Positions 1-8,038 of a stretch of 64,000 nt of DNA are shown here, piece by piece. A program made the position numbers and the translations under genes. This DNA is from Hyphomicrobiales bacterium (lineage in GTDB: Bacteria; Pseudomonadota; Alphaproteobacteria; Rhizobiales; Rhizobiaceae): the NCBI GenBank assembly GCA_900472485.1, contig UCII01000021.1:124001-188000 (forward strand), written 5' to 3'. Each line of letters opens with the position of its first letter. Position 1 is the stretch's first letter. The notes beneath the pieces are model-generated. The model was not told the origin of the DNA. It worked only from the letters and a program-made list of their open reading frames with translations, and made no database searches.

Positions 1-105
1 GATGTTCATATCAGCAGCGTTCGTCAGAAACTCGGCCTGCGAGAGGACGGGCAATCCTGGATCCAGTCCGTGCGAGGCTTGGGCTATCAGCTGCTTGTGG
101 ATTGA
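1..105 (+). CDS. Response regulator, C-terminal end only (OmpR/PhoB family)
   Basis: The window opens inside this gene, and only the last 34 residues are visible in frame 1. They read through the recognition-helix and wing part of an OmpR-type winged-helix domain: HISSVRQKLG, then WIQSVRGLGYQLLVD and TGA. The VRGLGYQL pattern is the usual end of this DNA-binding domain. The next gene, a sensor kinase, starts two bases after the stop, so the two form a two-component operon. The receiver domain and phospho-acceptor lie outside the window, so the target cannot be judged. Confidence 0.85.
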   Translation, partial: DVHISSVRQKLGLREDGQSWIQSVRGLGYQLLVD

Positions 106-107
106 CC

Positions 108-1424
108 ATGCCAAAACTCTTCTGGAAGTTCTTCACGATCATCTGGCTGACGCTCGCAGCAACCGTGGGCGTCGTCATAATTATAGTCAAGCTCATCCAG
201 GCGGTCCCCTTCGCACGCGAGCTGGAACAGGACAGGCGGGCGCTCCTCGTCAACCTTGCTGCAAACATCCTGATCGAGGATGGCGAGGAGGCCGCCAGAC
301 GTTTCATGTTCACCAGCGAAAAAACGCAACCGGTTGGCCTTTCCGTATCGACGACCGCAAACGCCAATACATGCCCCCAGGAGAACGCGACGGATACACG
401 ATCGGTCTTGAAGGACGGGAGTTGCTACCGAATTTTCGCGGCGACGCCGATGAGTTTTACCTTTGAAAACCTTGCTCCCATATTGCCGTGGCTCACGATT
501 CTGATTTCGAGCACGATCGCGGCAGGTGCGCTTGCCCGATATCTCATCCGCCCTGTCGTGCATCTGCGAAACGGCCTGAGCGCGCTTGCAAATGGCCGCT
601 TCGACTTCCGCATCGGCGACAAGATGGCGGGGCGAACGGACGAGGTCACGGCGCTCGCACACGACTTCGATGCCAGCGCCGCGCGATTGCAGGAGCTTCA
701 GGACGCACAGCAGCAGCTGTTTCACGATGTGTCTCACGAATTGCGCTCGCCATTGTCCCGCCTGCAGGCCGCCGTAGGGGTCCTGCGGCAGAACCCCGCG
801 AAACTCGATGCCATGCTGGACCGTATGGACCGGGAGGTCGAGCGCCTTGATGTGTTGGTGGGTGAAATCCTGACACTTGCCCGGCTGACCGCCACCTCAA
901 GCATGCCGTTGAAAACCCAATCCCTCGATATCATCGAACTCCTGAACGAAATCCTGGGCGATGCGGCATTCGAGGCCCAGGCACGCGATGTTTCGATCAC
1001 CACCAGCATCGGCGGCTCATTCCCGGCGGAAGTCGAGGGGGAATTGATCTACAGGGCGCTGGAAAACGTCGTGCGAAACGCCGTCAAATACACGGATGCC
1101 CGCTCACACATAGCCGTGCTTTGCGAGATAAAGGACGATGTCCTCACTATTCGCGTCGCCGATCAGGGGCCGGGCGTCAGGCGAGACGAGCTCGAGCGCA
1201 TCTTTCAGCCCTTTTCACGCGGCAACGACGCCGTGACCGGAGACGGATACGGTCTTGGTCTTGCAATCACCCGGCAGGCGATCGAGCGTCATGGCGGTCG
1301 CGTGTTTGCGTCACTGCCTGCGGCCAGCGGCCTTACCATTACGCTCGAAATACCTCGAAGGCCGACGGGCCACAGCAGGCTGGGAAGTGGTTCGGATGCT
1401 GGTCAGCCCGCTAAAATCAACTAG
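108..1424 (+). CDS. Sensor histidine kinase (CpxA-like)
   Basis: Inner-membrane sensor kinase of 438 residues, partner of the response regulator just upstream. A first membrane helix lies at about residues 8-28, followed by a short periplasmic part of about 95 residues containing two cysteines. A second helix lies near 127-147, then a HAMP region. The phosphorylated histidine is H210 in FHDVSHELRSPLSRL. Later come the N box (ENVVRNAVKYTD), the G1 box (VADQGPGV), the F box (IFQPFSRG) and the G2 box (GYGLGLAI), so the kinase looks active. An in-frame TTG six bases earlier overlaps the regulator stop; the ATG at 108 is preferred. The family resembles CpxA envelope-stress sensors, but the stimulus is unknown. 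Confidence 0.9.
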   Translation: MPKLFWKFFTIIWLTLAATVGVVIIIVKLIQAVPFARELEQDRRALLVNLAANILIEDGEEAARRFMFTSEKTQPVGLSVSTTANANTCPQENATDTRSVLKDGSCYRIFAATPMSFTFENLAPILPWLTILISSTIAAGALARYLIRPVVHLRNGLSALANGRFDFRIGDKMAGRTDEVTALAHDFDASAARLQELQDAQQQLFHDVSHELRSPLSRLQAAVGVLRQNPAKLDAMLDRMDREVERLDVLVGEILTLARLTATSSMPLKTQSLDIIELLNEILGDAAFEAQARDVSITTSIGGSFPAEVEGELIYRALENVVRNAVKYTDARSHIAVLCEIKDDVLTIRVADQGPGVRRDELERIFQPFSRGNDAVTGDGYGLGLAITRQAIERHGGRVFASLPAASGLTITLEIPRRPTGHSRLGSGSDAGQPAKIN

Positions 1425-1521
1425 CCACGGCGGTGCCAATTTCCTGCAAATTCGCCACGCGCCCTTGTTCGGAAAAACTCAAGGCCTGTCAACTTACACG
1501 ACGGTGAAATCGTTTGGCTAT

Positions 1522-2190
1522 TCATTCGGCTCCCTCGCCGATTTCCATATAGCGCGCCAATGCCAAAGCCGCATTCAGCATGTGCTCGCGCATGACCAGG
1601 GTTGCTTCCGTCGCATCGCCCCGGATCATAGCGCGCAGGATCGCCTCGTGCTCAAGGAATGACGCCGTCAATCGCTTCGGTTGACGCAGCTGAGTCCTGC
1701 GGAATGGCAGCAATCTTGCCCGCAGCCTCATCAATTCATCAAACAGAAAATCGTTATGCGCACCGCGATACAGCGTTTCGTGGAAAGACAAATTGAGCTT
1801 GTCATACTGTTCGAAGTCGTCTGCCTTCGCCGCAAGTTCGGAACGCTCATGAATTTCCGTCAGAACCGCGCGTTCCACGCCTGTTATCCGATGGGTTGCC
1901 AGACGGACGCACATGCATTCCATCTCGGCGGTCACTTCGAACATCTCCATCAGCCGCGGCAAGGTCAGCGGCAGGACGGTCGCGCCGCGTCGCGGGCGAA
2001 TCTCGACCAGGCCGATCGCCTCCAGCTGACGGAGAGCGTCCCTCACCGGCGTACGGGAAGCGCCAAAGCGGCTGCTGAGTGTTGCCTCGTCCAGGCTTGT
2101 GCCGGGCCTTATGGCGCCGGAGGAAATCTCATCCATCAGCACCAGTTTAATGCGCTGACCGATCGATCCAGCTTCGTCAAATTCCGTCAT
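1522..2190 (-). CDS. GntR-family regulator (FCD type), probable malonate-operon regulator
   Basis: One-component regulator of 222 residues. The N-terminal GntR winged helix covers about residues 10-75 (GTSLDEATLSSRFGASRTPV, then RDALRQLEAIGLV). The C-terminal all-helical FCD domain binds the effector and carries the histidine-rich metal or ligand pocket (FHETLYRGAHN, EHEAIL). The ATG at 2190 is chosen because an AAGG ribosome site sits seven bases upstream; a longer TTG start at 2220 is possible. It lies downstream of madL-madM on the same strand and opposite the mdc operon. FCD regulators such as MdcY and MatR control malonate genes in other proteobacteria, so a role as malonate-responsive repressor is a reasonable inference. 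Confidence 0.85.
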   Translation of the reverse strand: MTEFDEAGSIGQRIKLVLMDEISSGAIRPGTSLDEATLSSRFGASRTPVRDALRQLEAIGLVEIRPRRGATVLPLTLPRLMEMFEVTAEMECMCVRLATHRITGVERAVLTEIHERSELAAKADDFEQYDKLNLSFHETLYRGAHNDFLFDELMRLRARLLPFRRTQLRQPKRLTASFLEHEAILRAMIRGDATEATLVMREHMLNAALALARYMEIGEGAE

Positions 2191-2271
2191 TTCCAACCTT
2201 GTTTCCGATTTGGCGGGCAACCATTCAGTTTTACACCATCCAATTCGACAGATAGCAATCGATATGAAGCA

Positions 2272-2394
2272 TCACGCCGCATCCGGCCTGTTTTGCCTGG
2301 CGAGGAGCTCATCGACGATGGCCGGATCGGCAAGTGTCGAGGTATCGTCGGGCGCGCCGAAATCGCGCCTGGCGTTCCCGTGCAGGATGGGCGT
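2272..2394 (-). pseudogene. Relic of an amidohydrolase-like C terminus
   Basis: Between madM and the GntR gene, a 40-codon open stretch on the minus strand reads ILHGNARRDFGAPDD and continues to DELLARQNRPDAA before TGA. It follows a TAG at 2395-2397 and has no start codon. The pattern ILHGNARR-F resembles the last helix of amidohydrolase-2 (PF04909) proteins, which often end with K-I-L/F-x-x-N-A-x-R-L/F. The rest of that gene is absent, so this looks like the tail of a deleted gene. The family call rests on about a dozen residues and is tentative. The remaining intergenic bases show no other gene. Confidence 0.4.
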
Positions 2395-2441
2395 CTAAGA
2401 GCCTTCTCCTGCACCGGTTCGACGGGCCTTCCCATATTGTT

Positions 2442-3206
2442 TCAGCCGCCGGCAATCGCCCGTACTGCAAGGTAAAGGATCGAAGGTGCGACGAGGCAGC
2501 CCAGCCCCGTGTGAAACGTCGCCGTCAATGCGCCATAGGGGACGAGACGGCGATCGGTCGCCGCCAAGCCGCCGGACACGCCGCTGACGGTTCCCATCAG
2601 GCCGCCGAACACCATGGCGCTGCGGGGATTGTCGAGACCGATCGCCTTGGCCACGATCGGGGTTCCGACCATGACAAGGACTGCCTTGAAAACACCGGTC
2701 GCAATCGACAGCGCGATCACGGCCGAGCTTGCGCCCAGAGCGGCACCCGTCACAGGTCCCACGATGTAGGTAACGGCACCGGCGCCGATCGTCGTTATGG
2801 ATACGGCATCCGTGTAACCGAAAGCGACCGCGAGCAACGAGCCGACAATGAAGGGAAGAACGGTGCCGAGGCCAAGGGCAAGCGCACCGACAGCGCCAGC
2901 TTTGCGTGCTTGGCCGACATCAACCTCAAAGGCCGTGGCGACGATGGCGAAATCGCGCAGCATGGCTCCGCCCATCAGGCCGATGCCGCTGAGGATGGGA
3001 ATATCCACCACCCCCTTCTCGCCCCCGGTCCACAGACCTGCAGCAAAAGCCGCAGCAAGCCCCAGGACGATTGCTATGGCCGAGCCGTGGACGCGGCCGA
3101 ACAGGACATGTTTCGAGATGGCGTTCGACAGCCACATGACCAATCCGACGATCGCAAACGCGGTGAGGAGGCTGTTGGCGGTCAAGTCATGCTTCAAGAT
3201 CTCCAT
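2442..3206 (-). CDS. madM: Malonate transporter subunit MadM
   Basis: Integral membrane protein of 254 residues, the larger half of the two-part malonate:sodium symporter MadLM. Most of the chain is hydrophobic helices rich in glycine and alanine, for example LLTAFAIVGLVMWLSNAIS near the N terminus and a conserved-looking GLMGGAMLRDFAIVATAFEV. The start at 3206 (MEILKHD) has a strong GAGGGAGG ribosome site, and the longer frame upstream would run into madL. madL ends 13 bases upstream, so the two are cotranscribed, divergent from the malonate decarboxylase genes. The function is well supported by family and context. Confidence 0.92.
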   Translation of the reverse strand: MEILKHDLTANSLLTAFAIVGLVMWLSNAISKHVLFGRVHGSAIAIVLGLAAAFAAGLWTGGEKGVVDIPILSGIGLMGGAMLRDFAIVATAFEVDVGQARKAGAVGALALGLGTVLPFIVGSLLAVAFGYTDAVSITTIGAGAVTYIVGPVTGAALGASSAVIALSIATGVFKAVLVMVGTPIVAKAIGLDNPRSAMVFGGLMGTVSGVSGGLAATDRRLVPYGALTATFHTGLGCLVAPSILYLAVRAIAGG

Positions 3207-3219
3207 GGCGCGGCCTCCC

Positions 3220-3642
3220 TCAGACCGGATTGCCGGAGGTGGCAAGCTCACCCCTGGCCTTCGCTTCGATTTCGTCCATCGTTTCGCCTCTCTCGCCGAT
3301 GCGGCTCATCAGGGCGACGGTCGCGAAACAAACGAACACCGTCACGATGCCGGCGATCAGCACCAGCGGACCGCTGCGCGCGGCCACCAGCACATTCTGT
3401 TGAGCGGCCATGGCAACGACGATTGGAATGTAGAGGGCGCCCCAGAACTCGACACCGAGTTTGAGCGGCAGCGTCAACAAGCCCCGCCTGCTCAGCCAAA
3501 GCCGCGTGGCGATGAGCAGGATCATGGCAATGCCGACACCGCCGACATTCGCCTTCACGCCAAGCGCCACCCCCAGGAGATCACCGAGAATACTCCCCAA
3601 GAGGGTGCAAAGGGCAAGCATTGCGACACCGGAGATCATCAT
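3220..3642 (-). CDS. madL: Malonate transporter subunit MadL
   Basis: Small membrane protein of 140 residues, the first half of the MadLM malonate carrier. The hallmark LGVKANVGGVGIAMILLI follows the first helix, and two more helices follow (WGALYIPIVVAMAAQQNVLV; GPLVLIAGIVTVFVCFATVA). Start at 3642 is taken from a GGGGAGGA ribosome site; a second ATG follows directly at 3639. The longer open frame to 3741 lacks such a site and covers the promoter region. First gene of the minus-strand unit madL-madM-GntR. Confidence 0.92.
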   Translation of the reverse strand: MMISGVAMLALCTLLGSILGDLLGVALGVKANVGGVGIAMILLIATRLWLSRRGLLTLPLKLGVEFWGALYIPIVVAMAAQQNVLVAARSGPLVLIAGIVTVFVCFATVALMSRIGERGETMDEIEAKARGELATSGNPV

Positions 3643-3736
3643 GAGCGATCCTCCCCGCATGCGCTTCCGTAGAAATACAAGCTCAACATTTTTCCTCCTC
3701 CAATGCATACAGATAAACCGCACGACGATTTTAAAA

Positions 3737-3769
3737 TACACGTTGTTGCGATTTTCGCAATTGTGTGTA
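3737..3769. promoter_or_regulatory. Divergent mad/mdc promoter with 33-bp palindrome
   Basis: The arms 3737-3751 and 3755-3769 are inverted copies matching at 11 of 15 positions around a TTT centre; the inner TTGCGA/TCGCAA part is perfect. On the plus strand TTGCGA (3746-3751) can serve as a -35, with ACATTA or CATTAT 17-18 bases later as -10. On the minus strand TTGCGA (3762-3757) is followed after 17 bases by ATTTTA. One palindrome thus covers both -35 elements, which fits an operator controlling both mad and mdc transcription. The GntR protein encoded at 1522-2190 is the obvious candidate binder; this link is inferred. Confidence 0.55.
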
Positions 3770-3816
3770 CATTATATTTCCAGGAACACGCTCCTGCGCA
3801 TACAAAGGGCAATCAA

Positions 3817-5466
3817 ATGCTTGATTGGAATACAAAAGGTCGCGACAGGCTGGCGCGTCTCGAAGCCGGCCAGCGCTTCTCCGCCGGCAAGCTCGTCGAC
3901 CCGCAGCAGCTCGTCGCCTTTCTGGAAGCGATCATGAAGCCTGGAGATCGTGTGTGCCTCGAAGGTGACAATCAGAAGCAGGCCGACCTGTTGGCCAAGG
4001 CGCTGTCCAAGGTCGATGTCGCGAAGATACACGACCTGCATATGGTGCAATCGGGTGTGGTCTTGCCGGAGCATCTCGACATTTTCGAAAGCGGCGTTGC
4101 CCGGCGGCTCGATTTTTCTTATTCCGGCCCGCAGTCGGCCCGCATCGCGCGTATGATGTTCGGCGGCCAGATCGAACTGGGTGCGGTCCACACCTATCTG
4201 GAACTCTTCGCCCGCTACTTTATTGATCTGACGCCACAAGTCGCGCTGATCGCCGCGGTCAGCGCGGACAAGGCGGGAAATCTCTACACCGGGCCGAATA
4301 CGGAAGACACGCCAACGGTCGTGGAAGCCACAAGCTTCGGCAAGGGACTGGTCGTCGCCCAGGTGGGCGAGATCGTCGATCGCGTGCCGCGCGTCGACAT
4401 TCCCGCCGACCAGGTTCATTTCGTCGTGGATGCCAAGCGGCCCTTCTATGTGGAGCCGCTGTTCACGCGCGATCCGGCGGCGATTACCGAAACGCAAATC
4501 CTGACGGCAATGCTGGCGATCAAGGGGCTGTATGTGCCCTATGGCGTGCGTCGTCTGAACCATGGGATCGGCTTCAACACCGCGGCCATCGAACTGCTGC
4601 TGCCGACCTATGGCGAACGACTGGGATTGAAGGGCAGGGTCTGCACGCACTGGGCACTGAACCCTCATCCCACTCTGATCCCCGCCATCGAGGCCGGATG
4701 GGTGGAGCAGATCCATTGCTTCGGCTCCGAAGTGGGCATGGAAGACTATATGCGGGCCCGCCCCGACATTTTTTTCACCGGGCCTGACGGCTCGCTGCGT
4801 TCCAACCGCGCCTTCTGCCAGACCGCCGGGCTCTATGCCTGCGACATGTTCATCGGCTCGACCTTGCAGATCGACCTTGCCGGCAACAGTTCGACCGTGA
4901 CCGGCAGCAGGGTCGCCGGTTTCGGCGGCGCTCCCAATATGGGATCGGACGCGCGGGGCCGGCGCCATCCGAGCGAAGCCTGGCTACGTGCGGGCCGCGA
5001 AGCCGACCCCGCCGCAGCTACCCCTGCCCTGCGCCGGGGCCGCAAACTGGTCGTCCAGATCGGCGAAACTTTCGGCGATGGCATGGTGCCGATGTTCGTC
5101 GAGCGTCTGGCCGCCCTGGATCTGGCCGACAAGCTGCAGCTCGATCTGGCTCCCGTAATGGTTTACGGTGACGACGTGACCCATATCGTGACGGAAGAAG
5201 GGATCGCCAATCTGCTGCTGTGCCATGACGGGCAAGAGCGGGAACAGGCGATCCGCGGCGTGGCCGGTTACACCGAAGTCGGCCGCGCCCGGGACCGCAA
5301 GATGGTGGAGCATTTGCGCGAACGCAAAGTCATCCAGCGTCCCGAAGACCTCGGAATTGATCCCTTGGATGCCGATCGCAGCCTGCTGGCTGCACATTCC
5401 ATCAAGGATCTGATGCTTGCCTCCGGCGGCCTGTACAGGCCGCCTTCCCGGTTCCGCAATTGGTAG
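3817..5466 (+). CDS. mdcA: Malonate decarboxylase alpha subunit (acetyl-S-ACP:malonate ACP transferase)
   Basis: Protein of 549 residues that exchanges acetate for malonate on the acyl-carrier subunit, giving malonyl-S-ACP. The length matches the MdcA family (about 550). Recognisable stretches include LVDPQQLVAFLEAI, GAVHTYLELFARYFIDLTPQ, NLYTGPNTEDTPTVVEATSF and FVVDAKRPFYVEPLFTRDP. The N terminus is set at 3817 (MLDWNTKGRDRLARL); the open frame reaches back to 3703 but would overlap the promoter palindrome. First gene of the mdcACDEGBH operon, with mdcC 9 bases downstream. Confidence 0.95.
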   Translation: MLDWNTKGRDRLARLEAGQRFSAGKLVDPQQLVAFLEAIMKPGDRVCLEGDNQKQADLLAKALSKVDVAKIHDLHMVQSGVVLPEHLDIFESGVARRLDFSYSGPQSARIARMMFGGQIELGAVHTYLELFARYFIDLTPQVALIAAVSADKAGNLYTGPNTEDTPTVVEATSFGKGLVVAQVGEIVDRVPRVDIPADQVHFVVDAKRPFYVEPLFTRDPAAITETQILTAMLAIKGLYVPYGVRRLNHGIGFNTAAIELLLPTYGERLGLKGRVCTHWALNPHPTLIPAIEAGWVEQIHCFGSEVGMEDYMRARPDIFFTGPDGSLRSNRAFCQTAGLYACDMFIGSTLQIDLAGNSSTVTGSRVAGFGGAPNMGSDARGRRHPSEAWLRAGREADPAAATPALRRGRKLVVQIGETFGDGMVPMFVERLAALDLADKLQLDLAPVMVYGDDVTHIVTEEGIANLLLCHDGQEREQAIRGVAGYTEVGRARDRKMVEHLRERKVIQRPEDLGIDPLDADRSLLAAHSIKDLMLASGGLYRPPSRFRNW

Positions 5467-5475
5467 GCCACCGTC

Positions 5476-5787
5476 ATGGAAAATCTGCTTTACGAATTGA
5501 AATCGACGCAGACCGGCGGAACCCGCGCGGTGGCTCTGGTGGGCGTCGTCGCTTCGGGCAACCTCGAGATATTGCTTGAACGGCGGGAGGCGCCCGACCG
5601 TTGCGTCATCGAGATCGCGACGCCGGCCCATGGTTTCGCCGAGCTTTGGGCGGCCGTCACCGAGGATTTCGCGGCGCGCGCTGCTGCCGGCGGTCTGCGC
5701 ATCACGATCAATGACGGCGGCGCCCGGCCAGACATGGTGGCGCTACGCCTGGCCCAGGGCGTGCGGCTGATGGAGAAGCCAGAATGA
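5476..5787 (+). CDS. mdcC: Malonate decarboxylase acyl carrier protein (delta subunit)
   Basis: Small acyl carrier of 103 residues. It carries the 2'-(5''-triphosphoribosyl)-3'-dephospho-CoA group through which malonyl and acetyl thioesters are shuttled. The prosthetic-group serine is most likely S27 in VGVVASGNLEILLE, the position used by MdcC and CitD-type carriers. The C-terminal GARPDMVALRLAQG is typical. The stop overlaps the start of mdcD in an ATGA, indicating translational coupling. mdcG and mdcB downstream make and attach the prosthetic group. Confidence 0.92.
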   Translation: MENLLYELKSTQTGGTRAVALVGVVASGNLEILLERREAPDRCVIEIATPAHGFAELWAAVTEDFAARAAAGGLRITINDGGARPDMVALRLAQGVRLMEKPE

Positions 5788-6695
5788 CCGATCCCCGCAC
5801 GTTGCGCCGAAGCTGGTATGAAGAATCTGCCCGTGGCCGGCTGCTGCATCTGCTCGATGCCGACAGCTTCACCGAATTCCTAGGCCCGGAACGACGGGAG
5901 ACGAGCCCTCACCTTTCACTCTTCGATTTGCCCCGGCAGTTCGACGATGGCATCATCGTCGGAGCCGGCCGCATCGACGGCCGCCCCGTACTGGCGGCCG
6001 CCCAGGAAGGGCGCTTCATGGGCGGCGCCATCGGCGAGGTGCACGGGGCTAAGCTGACGGGCCTGCTGCATGCTGCAGCTAAGATGCGGCGGGATATCGT
6101 CATTCTCTTCGACACAGGCGGCGTGCGCCTCCAGGAAGCCAATGCCGGTGAATTGGCAATCTCCGAGATCATGGGTGCCGTACTGGACGCGCGATCCGAT
6201 GGCGTGCGCGTCATCGGTCTTCTTGGCGGCCGGGCGGGCTGCTATGGCGGCGGCAGCCTGATTGCCGGCTGCTGTTCGGCGCTCGTCATTTCCGAGCAGG
6301 GTCGTTTATCCGTATCCGGGCCGGAGGTCATCGAGACGAACAAAGGCGTGGAAGAATTCGACTCGCGCGATCGGGCACTCGTCTGGCGAACCATGGGCGG
6401 CAAGCATCGCTACCTCATTGGCGGGGTTGATGTCTTCGTCGAAGACGATGTCGCCGCCTTCCGGGCCGGTGCGATTGCCGCGCTGCAACGGCCAGCCACT
6501 TTGGACCTGACGGTGCTGCAAACAGAACAGACGCGGCTCGAACATCGATTGCGCCATTTTGGCGATGCCCATGATGCCACCGAGATATGGGCGCGGCTGC
6601 ATGTTGACGACCCCCGGAAAATACCGGAGCGGGACATCGCGGCGTTCCTCACCACAGCCAATATCCATCGGGAGAACGCCGATGCAGCTCGCTGA
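5784..6695 (+). CDS. mdcD: Malonate decarboxylase beta subunit
   Basis: Protein of 303 residues with a carboxyltransferase (crotonase) fold. With MdcE it decarboxylates malonyl-S-ACP to acetyl-S-ACP. Family stretches include SWYEESARGRLLHLLD at the N terminus, AAQEGRFMGGAIGEVHGAKL, FDTGGVRLQEANAGELAISE and LLGGRAGCYGGGSLIAGCCS; the glycine-rich oxyanion regions are present. The C-terminal third (FVEDDVAAFRAGAIAAL) is also typical. It overlaps mdcC by 4 bases and mdcE by 14, so the two decarboxylase subunits should be made in step. Confidence 0.94.
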   Translation: MTDPRTLRRSWYEESARGRLLHLLDADSFTEFLGPERRETSPHLSLFDLPRQFDDGIIVGAGRIDGRPVLAAAQEGRFMGGAIGEVHGAKLTGLLHAAAKMRRDIVILFDTGGVRLQEANAGELAISEIMGAVLDARSDGVRVIGLLGGRAGCYGGGSLIAGCCSALVISEQGRLSVSGPEVIETNKGVEEFDSRDRALVWRTMGGKHRYLIGGVDVFVEDDVAAFRAGAIAALQRPATLDLTVLQTEQTRLEHRLRHFGDAHDATEIWARLHVDDPRKIPERDIAAFLTTANIHRENADAAR

Positions 6696-7404
6696 TATCC
6701 TGTCCTCACTCTTTCCCGCCGGCCATGAGATAACGCAGGCGGATGGGCTCGTTACCGGCTGGGGCCGGTTGGACCAACAAAACCGGATCGATCTGATCGG
6801 CATTGCCGGCAAGACCTATCCCGGCGTCGATGAGGCGATAGCGCTGGCAGGGCATATCCTGTCAGTCGCACGGCGGCCGGACAGCTCACCCCTGTTGTTC
6901 CTGGTCGACTCCGGCAGTCAACGCATGAGCCGGCGTGATGAACTGCTGGGTCTCAGCGAGGCACTGGCGCATTTGGCAAAGGCTTTGTGGCAGGCGGAAC
7001 GTGCGGGACACCGCACGGTCGGCCTTCTCTATGGCGGCAGCGCGGCCGGCGCCTTCATTGCCACCGCACTGGCCTGCGGATCGCTTGTTGCTTTGCCCAC
7101 GGCCTGGCCCGAAGTCATGGACCTACCATCCATGGCGCGGGTGACCAAGCTGCCGCTCACCACCCTGAAGGAAAAGGCCGAGACAACGCCCGTCTTTGCG
7201 CCCGGCCTCGATAATCTGCTTGCAACCGGCGCGATAGCGGAAGTCTGGGATCCGGCCGCCTCCTTGAACGCTCAACTTGCCGCACTTCTTGCCAAGCCTG
7301 TTTCGCGTGATCTACGCGCGCAATGGGGCGCTGATCGGGGCGGCCGACCGAAGGCTGCCATGATTGCGGCCGAAGTAGAACGGCTGGCTTTGCTCCATGG
7401 TTGA
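6682..7404 (+). CDS. mdcE: Malonate decarboxylase gamma subunit
   Basis: Protein of 240 residues, partner of MdcD in the malonyl-S-ACP decarboxylase. Crotonase-fold features include the N-terminal QLADILSSLFPAGHEI, LFLVDSGSQRMSRRDELLGL and LLYGGSAAGAFIATALACG. The start at 6682 lies inside the end of mdcD; upstream codons in this frame are out-of-frame mdcD sequence. The C terminus (PKAAMIAAEVERLALLHG) matches the expected end of the family. It overlaps mdcG by 8 bases. Confidence 0.93.
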   Translation: MQLADILSSLFPAGHEITQADGLVTGWGRLDQQNRIDLIGIAGKTYPGVDEAIALAGHILSVARRPDSSPLLFLVDSGSQRMSRRDELLGLSEALAHLAKALWQAERAGHRTVGLLYGGSAAGAFIATALACGSLVALPTAWPEVMDLPSMARVTKLPLTTLKEKAETTPVFAPGLDNLLATGAIAEVWDPAASLNAQLAALLAKPVSRDLRAQWGADRGGRPKAAMIAAEVERLALLHG

Positions 7405-8038
7405 TGTTGCCGCCCTCCGCCGCCACGATCTTGCCTATGTGCGCTCCGAAGCCTGGCCGGGCCTGCTCCATGGACAGATCAAGGGCGAAATGGAGCCCGA
7501 TCTGATGGCTTGGGCGGCGTTGGGGCGACCAGCAATCTTCCGTCGTCGGACCTGCAGCGACGCGGCGGACATCGTGCCCCTGGGGCTGCCTCTTCCCCCA
7601 GACATGGGGCGCAAACGGCTCACCCTCGCCTGTCCGCCCGCTGCCGTGATACGGACCACACCTCCTCCTCTATTAAGGGATGCGCTGCCCGCGGCGCCGA
7701 CGCAATGGCACTCGGCCATTGGCGCGCTTCTGGAGTCAGCCCCCTCTTGTCGCTGTTTCGGAAGTTTGGCTTGGCAATACCTGACCGGCCTCTCCTATCT
7801 GACCGATATGTCCGATCTTGATCTTCTCGTCGAATGCCGCTCGGACGCCGATGCGATGCAAATAACGGCTTTGCTGAACGATATTGCCGAATGTGCGCCG
7901 ATGCGGATCGACGCGGAATTGATCACGCCATCCGGCACGGCCGTACAGTGGCGGGAATGGCTGTCGGGAAATCCGGAGATCTTGATCAAATCCCATACCG
8001 GATCGGCCTTGATTGCGCGGGAGGCGCTCTTTGCATGA
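7397..8038 (+). CDS. mdcG: Phosphoribosyl-dephospho-CoA transferase (holo-ACP synthase for MdcC)
   Basis: Nucleotidyltransferase of 213 residues that transfers the triphosphoribosyl-dephospho-CoA group to the serine of MdcC. The N-terminal RRHDLAYVRSEAWPGLL is characteristic. The catalytic carboxylates are in SDLDLLVE at about residues 139-146, preceded by FGSLAWQYLTGL, the usual nucleotidyltransferase arrangement. It overlaps mdcE by 8 bases and mdcB by an ATGA, so expression is coupled to that of its substrate subunits. Confidence 0.92.
   Translation: MVDVAALRRHDLAYVRSEAWPGLLHGQIKGEMEPDLMAWAALGRPAIFRRRTCSDAADIVPLGLPLPPDMGRKRLTLACPPAAVIRTTPPPLLRDALPAAPTQWHSAIGALLESAPSCRCFGSLAWQYLTGLSYLTDMSDLDLLVECRSDADAMQITALLNDIAECAPMRIDAELITPSGTAVQWREWLSGNPEILIKSHTGSALIAREALFA

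Noticed and set aside
102..107. TTG start for the first sensor kinase, overlapping the regulator stop
   Set aside because: The ATG at 108 is in the same frame and gives the usual short tail before the first helix; the TTG would add only two residues.
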